This document shows positions 5,600 through 10,771 of a stretch of DNA of 10,771 bases, piece by piece. The notes under the pieces were generated by a model. The model made no database searches. It saw only the letters and a list, made by a program, of their open reading frames with translations, and was not told the DNA's origin. A program made the translations under genes and the position numbers. Position 1 is the stretch's first letter; the number at the start of each line of letters is the position of its first letter. The stretch covers positions 7,658-18,428 of the forward strand of contig DFSH01000041.1 in NCBI GenBank assembly GCA_002378565.1, read 5' to 3'. The stretch comes from Flavobacteriales bacterium UBA3442. GTDB lineage: Bacteria > Bacteroidota > Bacteroidia > Flavobacteriales > Schleiferiaceae.

Positions 5600-6425
5600 T
5601 TTATCAAACACAAACAGCAGATGGTATTGATCAACTGCTGGCTTTTCAGAGCGAAAGGGATGAAGAGTGTGGATCGGGTTACCAACGAAATTGTGGCAAC
5701 ACAAGGACAAGGTAACACTTGAAGAAACATCTTTTAGATGTGATTCAGGGCCGACGATTGAGGGATCAGATGCTTTAATTAGTGACTGTTCGATGACCAA
5801 CTGCAAGGGAAGTCATGATCGCAAGATACTCAGTTGAAGAACATGAGGCAGAAAGCATGCAAGTGCGGAAAGCCTGAGACAGAGGAAGTCGCAAGATGGA
5901 ACCCGTTTTTTCTTCGGAATCATGTTCATTGAATGTTGAATGACCGCGTAAGTAGCCGTTCAAGTTTGTAAGCCGAAAGGCATGCAAGGAACCTGAAAGG
6001 GTTCATTCAAACAGAAGTTAGGAAGCTGTATCACCTCGGTGAGATGGCAACTGAGAAGCCTTTGAAAGAAGTGTTTCTTGCTCGCAAGAGTTGACTTCGA
6101 AGGAATGGGGTTGTTGAGACGCAAGTTTACACAACCAGGCTGAAGGACTTAGGTGCTGAAGCTACCTGAAAAGGCTACTCCTGTTGTTGTGATCACTCAT
6201 GAGGTCGTGGAAGGTCCAACACAAACGATACAGTCATTGCCAGGTCTTGGAATAGAGGCCAGTGAGCTCGCAAGAGTAAGCCGTAATGAAGGTGTCAAAC
6301 TCAGATTGTACGAGAGGTGAAACAGACTCTAAAGTACTCGAGCAATTGAGGAAATACTATCTGAAGACAGCTCTACGGAGTGCTACGAAAGTGGGAAGGC
6401 GAATGCTACGGCATTCGCCTTTGTC
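5600..6425 (+). ncRNA. Candidate large structured RNA, class unassigned
   Basis: No convincing protein gene lies here, but the plus strand folds extensively. An 11-bp helix (5618-5628 with 6353-6363, one G-U) joins the ends. Long-range helices are 5678-5683/5711-5716, 5839-5846/5920-5927 (8 bp) and 5951-5957/6173-6179 (7 bp). Hairpins include 5691-5704 (TTGTG-GCAA-CACAA), 5727-5741, 5855-5866, 5972-5981, 5989-6004 (GAACCT-GAAA-GGGTTC), 6025-6048, 6059-6103, 6109-6136, 6151-6167, 6243-6260, 6337-6350, 6371-6380 (UACG) and 6383-6394 (GAAA), then a terminator. The GNRA and UNCG caps exist only on this strand, which sets the direction. The 5' end is uncertain. TACATTTA at 5596-5603, one base off the -7 consensus, would start transcription near 5610. 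Signatures of RNase P RNA, tmRNA and introns are absent. Size and style recall large ornate RNAs such as GOLLD or ROOL, without a motif that allows assignment. Confidence 0.72.
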
Positions 6426-6430
6426 ATTTT
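6396..6430 (+). terminator. UACG-capped terminator of the structured RNA
   Basis: AAGGCGAATGC (6396-6406) pairs perfectly over 11 bp with GCATTCGCCTT (6411-6421) around TACG closed by C-G. The tail TTTGTCATTTT follows. The opposite strand has no T-run after the hairpin, so it serves mainly the rightward RNA. The stop codon of the converging FAD oxidoreductase gene is at 6430-6432, so the two transcription units meet here. Confidence 0.88.
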
Positions 6431-7611
6431 CAGGCGTCAAGGTCAAGCAATGTCAGTGCTTCCTTTGCAACCATTGGGGCCAATGCCAGGCCCATGCCAC
6501 CTAGTCGACATGCCACAACCACACCTTGATCCATCACTTGTATGATGGGGGTTTTCTCTCCTTGTTCACCAAAAGCCATGCTGCCAGCCCACCGATGGCT
6601 GACTGCGATGGCATTGTTAGGAAATAGCTGATGGTTGAGGTAGTCATCTAAATGCCCTTGGATGTTTGCAGTCACCTGGGTTGATGTGCTGTTTTCTTCT
6701 GATTGGAACAGGTTTCGCCCGCCACCGAGGATGAGTCGTCCTTGCCACTGCTTGAAGTACATGAAACCTTTGTCTGCATGGTAAATGCCGGGGTATGGCA
6801 TGTTGTCAATGACTTCAGTCATCAGCAGCTGTCCTCGAGCAGCTACCACATTCAATGAAGGGAATAGCTGCTTGCTTCCGGCATTGCTTGCAATGACTAC
6901 TTTTTTTGCATGAATCGGATGATTGCTATCGGAGATGTTCCAGCCCTTGTCATCTTGAAGCCATTCAGCCTTAGGTGGGCAGGTGAAGTTGTCAAGGAAT
7001 GCAACACCGCCTTGAAGCAATTGATTAATCAGGGCCTTTCTCAACTTACCTGGATGCAAGCTGCCCTCACCTTGAATGCGAATGGCATGGTGAAAAGACC
7101 CAGGCGCTTGCGCAGTGTGGTAGCAGGCTCGACCAACCAAGTCATTGAGAGACTCAATGGCGTCACAGGCTTGATGGTAAGCAGCGGTCTCTTGGTTGGT
7201 GAAAACTTCCATGCCATCGCAAGCATGGTAGTCCATGGCTTGAGCGCCCACCTTTTGATTCCAATAGTTTAATCCTTCCTGCCTTTGGTGTACGCGTTTA
7301 ATGGCTTGATTTTTCCCATGGTTTTTGATGTCATCCAGGAGCTCAGTGGGGGAGCCAAAGCAAGCAAACCCAGCATTGCGTGTGCTGGCTAAGGTCTGAT
7401 TGATGGGGAGTTGATCCACCACAATGATTTTCATCGAAGGGTTGTGGTGCATGGCCCTTAGTGCAACAGACAGCCCAGTTAATCCTGTTCCAACAATGAA
7501 CAAATCAACCTTTCGGGGTCGATTACTGGCATGTTTGGTGAGCGAAAGTTCCATGTCCATTTCCCAGAAAGAAGGGGAGATGGGCTTGCGATGAGGGAGG
7601 GGATTGGGCAT
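6430..7611 (-). CDS. FAD-dependent oxidoreductase, DAO family
   Basis: This 393-residue flavoenzyme resembles D-amino-acid/glycine oxidases and related dehydrogenases (DAO fold) and probably oxidises an amino acid or amine. The FAD-binding site starts at FIVGTGLTGLS (38-48), with Asp66 at the end of the second strand in the ribose-binding position. STRNAGFACFGSPTELLDD (76-94) is a conserved block of a Bacteroidota DAO-like subgroup. EGSLHPGKL and RGQLLMTE are typical mid-domain motifs. RWAGSMAFGEQGEKTPIIQ and GGMGLALAP (371-379) form the C-terminal FAD-contact region. No signal peptide or membrane segment is seen, so it is cytoplasmic. The ATG at 7611 keeps SFWE (14-17), a block I recall as conserved before the FAD site, but it directly abuts the T-run of the upstream terminator. 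Met18 at 7560 is the alternative. The substrate is not determinable. Confidence 0.85.
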   Translation of the reverse strand: MPNPLPHRKPISPSFWEMDMELSLTKHASNRPRKVDLFIVGTGLTGLSVALRAMHHNPSMKIIVVDQLPINQTLASTRNAGFACFGSPTELLDDIKNHGKNQAIKRVHQRQEGLNYWNQKVGAQAMDYHACDGMEVFTNQETAAYHQACDAIESLNDLVGRACYHTAQAPGSFHHAIRIQGEGSLHPGKLRKALINQLLQGGVAFLDNFTCPPKAEWLQDDKGWNISDSNHPIHAKKVVIASNAGSKQLFPSLNVVAARGQLLMTEVIDNMPYPGIYHADKGFMYFKQWQGRLILGGGRNLFQSEENSTSTQVTANIQGHLDDYLNHQLFPNNAIAVSHRWAGSMAFGEQGEKTPIIQVMDQGVVVACRLGGMGLALAPMVAKEALTLLDLDA

Positions 7612-7651
7612 AAAAAAAGGACCGGATAAGCAGGTTGCTCAACCGGTCCTT
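7612..7651 (-). terminator. Terminator after the POT transporter gene, abutting the next start codon
   Basis: On the minus strand AAGGACCGG pairs with CCGGTCCTT (7651-7643 with 7625-7617). An inner AGCA/TGCT helix (7639-7636 with 7632-7629) lies beyond a 3x3 internal loop, and seven Ts run from 7618 to 7612. The ATG of the next gene starts at 7611, immediately after the last T, so the oxidoreductase is either expressed by read-through or has a promoter overlapping this hairpin. Confidence 0.85.
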
Positions 7652-7671
7652 AAAGTTAAGTCTTTCAGGGA

Positions 7672-9180
7672 TTACTCAACACCATGCATCAAGCTGTTGA
7701 GTGGCTTGCGCAATAGGGCAATGAAGATGGCAAAGGCAACCAATGCAAAGCCAATGGTTGAGAATATTTCTGTGTATTTAATCAAGCCTTCCTCCAAGCT
7801 CAAGACTTCACCAGACTCACCGCCTGTGAAGGTGGCAATGTAACCTGCTGCATAGTTGGCCATTGCAAAGCTGAGGAACCAGCCACCCATGGCTGTTCCA
7901 GCAATGGATTTTGGCGACAACTTGGTCACCATGGATAGACCAATGGGACTCAAGAATAGTTCACCCGTTGTGTGAAGCATATAAAGGAAAACCAATGTCA
8001 ACAATGGCACCTTGAAATCTTCTGCAAACTCAAGGCCAATCAAGGTCACAAGGAAACCTAATCCCAATTGGAAAATACCATAGGCAAACTTCATAGGGAT
8101 GCTTGGGTTTTTGCCAATCTTGCTCAACTTCACCCACATGGCAGAGAAAATCACGCCAAAAATGATGATGAAGAAGGGGTTAAAGAACTGGGTGTTGGAC
8201 GCGGGCATTTCCCAGCCTCCAACAAAGCGATCCACGTTGCGGTCAGCAAAGAGGGTCAATGAGGTGCCAGCCTGCTCAAATGCTGCCCAGAATACGGTGT
8301 TGATCAACATAAATATCACCAAGGCAATCATGCGATCTCGCCAGATGTGACCTTCTTTGATGCCAGCCTTGATCAGGCTAACAGCAACACCAATGAATAG
8401 GGCGATAAGTAAGATGGTCATCAAAGGGAAGTCCCATGCGTCTGCACCTTCACCAATCGTGAAGGTATTTTTGCGAATTAACAGGGTAGCTAAGGGGATC
8501 AAAGCCAATGAACCCAGCATCACCGCTTGGTACTTGCGAAAGGGCCCAACACGCTCCATGCCTTCTTCAGTCACTTCCAATCCAGCTGCATTTTTGTATT
8601 TGTCACGTCCCGACCAGAAAATAAAGAGGCCAAGCAACATGCCAATACCAGCAAGGGCAAAACCTTTGTCAAAGCCGTAGGTCTCACCAACATAGGCCAC
8701 GACAGTGGTTGCCAACAGGGCACCAATGTTGATGCCAATGTAAAAGATGGTAAAGCCAGAATCTCGGCGAGGGTCATCGTCCTGGTAGAGCTTGCCGACA
8801 ATGGTTGAAATGTTTGCCTTGAAGTACCCATTACCTAAAATCAAAGCACCCATGCCGTAGACCAGAAAGGATTCACCGCCACCAATGATCAAAAACTCAC
8901 CAATGACCATCAAGATGGCACCGACAAGAATGGCCATTCGGTAACCGAGGTACCGGTCAGCTAATCGACCGCCCAATACCGGTGCGGCATAGATCAATGC
9001 GGTGTAAGCACCATAAAGTAGGCTGGCCTCTGCATCACCCATCAACAAGGATTTGGTGAGGTATAGAACCAAAAGCACTCGCATGCCATAGTAGCACGTT
9101 CGCTCCCACATTTCTGAAAAGAACAAGGTCATGAGACCCTTAGGGTGGCCCAAGAAGCCGTTTTCTGTATTTGTTGACAT
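7672..9180 (-). CDS. POT/PTR family proton-dependent di- and tripeptide transporter
   Basis: This 502-residue inner-membrane transporter belongs to the proton-coupled oligopeptide branch of the major facilitator superfamily, which imports di- and tripeptides. The signature helix-1 motif is present as EMWERTCYYGMR (23-34, family pattern ExxERFxYYG). GGRLADRYLGYR (70-81) is the MFS loop 2-3 motif. GNGYFKANIS (116-125) is the PTR2 signature with Ala122 where proline is usual. FWAAFEQAGTS (297-307) and GELFLSPIGLSMVTKLSPKSIAGTAMGGWFLS (from 406) complete the set. About 12-14 hydrophobic segments can be counted, as for bacterial DtpA-type proteins. The start fits the usual short hydrophilic N-terminus ending in HPKGLMTLFFSE. 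It lies 67 bases downstream of the DPP IV-like gene, with no clear terminator between, so the two are probably co-transcribed. Confidence 0.95.
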   Translation of the reverse strand: MSTNTENGFLGHPKGLMTLFFSEMWERTCYYGMRVLLVLYLTKSLLMGDAEASLLYGAYTALIYAAPVLGGRLADRYLGYRMAILVGAILMVIGEFLIIGGGESFLVYGMGALILGNGYFKANISTIVGKLYQDDDPRRDSGFTIFYIGINIGALLATTVVAYVGETYGFDKGFALAGIGMLLGLFIFWSGRDKYKNAAGLEVTEEGMERVGPFRKYQAVMLGSLALIPLATLLIRKNTFTIGEGADAWDFPLMTILLIALFIGVAVSLIKAGIKEGHIWRDRMIALVIFMLINTVFWAAFEQAGTSLTLFADRNVDRFVGGWEMPASNTQFFNPFFIIIFGVIFSAMWVKLSKIGKNPSIPMKFAYGIFQLGLGFLVTLIGLEFAEDFKVPLLTLVFLYMLHTTGELFLSPIGLSMVTKLSPKSIAGTAMGGWFLSFAMANYAAGYIATFTGGESGEVLSLEEGLIKYTEIFSTIGFALVAFAIFIALLRKPLNSLMHGVE

Positions 9181-9247
9181 GGTGTTGATTTAAGTGATTT
9201 GTGAGCTTGTCAAGCCTGAAGGGCCCGAAGATAGGTTTTTAAACCAA

Positions 9248-10771
9248 TCATAAGTAGTCGTGAATGAATTTTGTGATTTTGGTGAACAAGTGAATGCGGG
9301 TCATCCCGCCATAGATGCCATGGTTTTTGTCAGGGTAGACCATGTAATCGAAGTCCTTGTTGCTTTGAATCAGTGCCTCAGCAAGGCGCATGCTGTTTTG
9401 CACATGCACATTGTCATCACCGGTGCCATGCACCAGCAAGAATTTACCTTCCAACTTGTCTGCATGACCGAGTGGGCACCAGGCATCGTAGTTGTCGCTG
9501 TTTTCTTGGGGTGTTCGCATGTAGCGCTCCGTGTAGATGTTGTCATAGAAGCGCCAGTTGCTAACAGGGGCAACAGCAACAGCCATGGAGAAAACATCAG
9601 CGCCACGGAACAGGCAGTTGGCAGACATGAATCCACCGTAACTCCATCCCCAAATACCGATGCGACCCCCATCAATGTTGGGATGATTAGCTAGGGTTTG
9701 CGCAGCAGCAATCTGATCCTCTACTTCAAGCTTACCTAAGTTCAAATACGTGGATTTGGTGAAATCCCTGCCTTGAGCACCTGTTCCGCGTCCATCCACG
9801 CAAACAATCCAATAACCTTCAGCAGCCAATGATTGGTACCAGAAATCGTTCAAGCCACCGAAGCGATCAGTGACCTGTTGCGAGCCGGGACCGCTGTATT
9901 GGAACATTAGTACAGGGTATTGCTTGCTTGAGTCGAAGTGCAAAGGCTTTATTTCCCATGCTGGAAGATTTTGCCCATTCGCAGCTTCCATGGTAAAGAA
10001 GGTCTTGGGTGAACGTTGGAATCCCGCCATGGTGGCTTTGAGTTTTGCATTGTCCTCAAGCACCCTCAGGGTCTTGCCCTTGCTGTCGTGCAGAGAAACT
10101 GTGGAGGGGTTATTGGCATCTGAATGGGTGAGGATGAATCGGTCAAAGGTGCTTGAAAAAGAGGCACTGTTCCACCCGGGTTGATTGCTGATTTTCACAG
10201 CCTTGCCACCGCCCAAGCGCACGCGGTAGACTTCGCGTTGAGAAGGCGTGACAGCACCGGCTTGGTAGTATACATGGCCCCGCTTGGCGTCCACGCCGTA
10301 CATGCTGCTTACCTCATAATTGCCCTTGGTTAATGCCTTGTTTCGCTTGCCATTTGCACTGTAGAGGTAGAGGTGGTTGAACCCACTTCGCTCAGAGGTC
10401 CAAAGGAATCGGCCATCCGCCAAGAACGTGAGATTGTGGTCTGCCCCTGTGTAGGCGGCATCGGTTTCCGTTAGCAGTAGCGATGACGACCAACGGTCGT
10501 CCTCCATAGCGAAGGCGTTAAGCCACAGGCTGTCTTGATGGCGATTCATTGTGGTGATGATGAGCTCATTCAATGGTGACCATGTCATCCTTGGGATGTA
10601 TTCATAGGTTAAATCCGTTGTCACCTCAGTCGACTGACTCGTTTGACGATCATAGACCTTGATCATGACTTGAGAGTTGTCATCACCCGCCTTGGGGTAT
10701 TTGAAGGTGTAGGGGTAGGGGTAGTTGCCTTGCCCGTAAATATCCATGGAAAAGGAAGCGACCTCGGACTC
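9248..10771 (-). CDS. Dipeptidyl-peptidase IV-like S9B serine peptidase, N-terminus outside the window
   Basis: The reading frame is open to the window edge. ESEVASFS precedes the methionine at 10747, so that methionine is internal; 507 residues are visible of an expected 700 or more. The first part, with YPYPYTFKYPKAGDDNS, is the DPP IV-type beta-propeller. The C-terminal alpha/beta hydrolase is complete. The nucleophile serine lies in GWSYGG (codon 9641-9643), the aspartate in GTGDDNVH (probably the first Asp, 9416-9418), and the histidine in NHGI (9320-9322). Enzymes of this family remove X-Pro or X-Ala dipeptides from peptide N-termini, usually outside the cytoplasm. The Glu-Glu motif that binds the substrate amino group, and any signal peptide, would lie beyond the edge, so exact specificity is open. 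The next gene is a peptide importer, a fitting partner. Confidence 0.93.
   Translation of the reverse strand, partial: ESEVASFSMDIYGQGNYPYPYTFKYPKAGDDNSQVMIKVYDRQTSQSTEVTTDLTYEYIPRMTWSPLNELIITTMNRHQDSLWLNAFAMEDDRWSSSLLLTETDAAYTGADHNLTFLADGRFLWTSERSGFNHLYLYSANGKRNKALTKGNYEVSSMYGVDAKRGHVYYQAGAVTPSQREVYRVRLGGGKAVKISNQPGWNSASFSSTFDRFILTHSDANNPSTVSLHDSKGKTLRVLEDNAKLKATMAGFQRSPKTFFTMEAANGQNLPAWEIKPLHFDSSKQYPVLMFQYSGPGSQQVTDRFGGLNDFWYQSLAAEGYWIVCVDGRGTGAQGRDFTKSTYLNLGKLEVEDQIAAAQTLANHPNIDGGRIGIWGWSYGGFMSANCLFRGADVFSMAVAVAPVSNWRFYDNIYTERYMRTPQENSDNYDAWCPLGHADKLEGKFLLVHGTGDDNVHVQNSMRLAEALIQSNKDFDYMVYPDKNHGIYGGMTRIHLFTKITKFIHDYL

Noticed and set aside
5575..5722. Two overlapping 46-codon frames (ATG at 5575 and ATG at 5582) at the 5' side of the structured RNA
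   Set aside because: Neither product has a signal, domain or recognisable pattern. Both run through strands of the RNA helices at 5618-5628 and 5678-5716. A leader peptide cannot be excluded, but nothing supports one.
5573..5987. Leftward frames of 77 and 70 codons antisense to the structured RNA
   Set aside because: No family pattern and no promoter. The start of the second falls inside RNA hairpins, and they are explained as complements of the RNA.
5821..6276. CGCAAG recurring through the region as a CRISPR or tandem-repeat array
   Set aside because: The repeats are only 6-7 bases, irregularly spaced, and sit as tetraloop caps of hairpins with different stems, so RNA structure explains them better.
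5600..6425. RNase P RNA, tmRNA, 6S RNA or self-splicing intron
   Set aside because: I looked for the RNase P core (GAGGAAAGTCC), the tmRNA tRNA-like ends and tag frame, group II domain V and group I core elements, and found none. A divergent form cannot be excluded without a covariance search.
6286..6504. 72-codon rightward frame at the end of the structured RNA
   Set aside because: It reads through the terminator hairpin and into the 3' end of the oppositely oriented oxidoreductase gene. Composition is unlike a protein and no motif is present.
8068..8831. Several frames opposite or overlapping the POT transporter
   Set aside because: They are shadow frames of a well-supported transporter gene, with no independent motifs or promoters.
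9260..9694. 144-codon rightward frame opposite the peptidase catalytic domain
   Set aside because: It is the complement of the conserved Ser/Asp/His region. The opposite frame carries all the family motifs.

Overview
The window reads as chromosomal DNA from a member of the Bacteroidota, most likely a flavobacterium-like marine or aquatic lineage. The evidence is a TonB-dependent receptor with a carboxypeptidase-regulatory-like N-terminal domain next to a DUF4249 lipoprotein, several short lipoprotein signal peptides, promoters of the TTG / TAnnTTTG type, and no Shine-Dalgarno sequences in front of the genes. I see no phage, transposon or plasmid genes.

Left edge (1-250): the first codons of a leftward thioredoxin reductase gene (trxB) face a rightward tRNA-Pro(GGG). 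Their two promoters are mirror images around a 15-bp palindrome, and the tRNA ends in a clear terminator. Left-centre (282-4297): a rightward, tightly packed operon of TonB-dependent outer-membrane receptor, DUF4249 lipoprotein and an exported lipoprotein methionine sulfoxide reductase B. The last two overlap by one base. Centre (4396-5450): two small leftward lipoprotein or secreted-protein genes, one with an NTF2-like fold and one unrecognised. They are separated by a run of small inverted repeats, and a UUCG-capped terminator follows the first.

Centre-right (about 5600-6425): about 0.8 kb without a convincing gene. On the plus strand it folds by eye into a large structured RNA. There are about a dozen hairpins, many capped by GCAA or GAAA (GNRA) or UUCG/UACG (UNCG) tetraloops. 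Several long-range helices are present, including an 11-bp helix joining the two ends, and a strong UACG-capped terminator closes the RNA. It is not RNase P RNA, tmRNA, 6S RNA, rRNA or a group I/II intron by any signature I know, and it is the main discovery candidate here.

Right side (6430-10771): three leftward genes. Read in the direction of transcription they are a dipeptidyl-peptidase IV-like S9B serine peptidase (N-terminus outside the window), a POT-family proton-coupled di/tripeptide transporter, and, past a terminator, an FAD-dependent DAO-family oxidoreductase. Together they suggest extracytoplasmic release of dipeptides, their import, and possibly oxidation of an amino acid or amine. 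This side looks noticeably more GC-rich than the left side.
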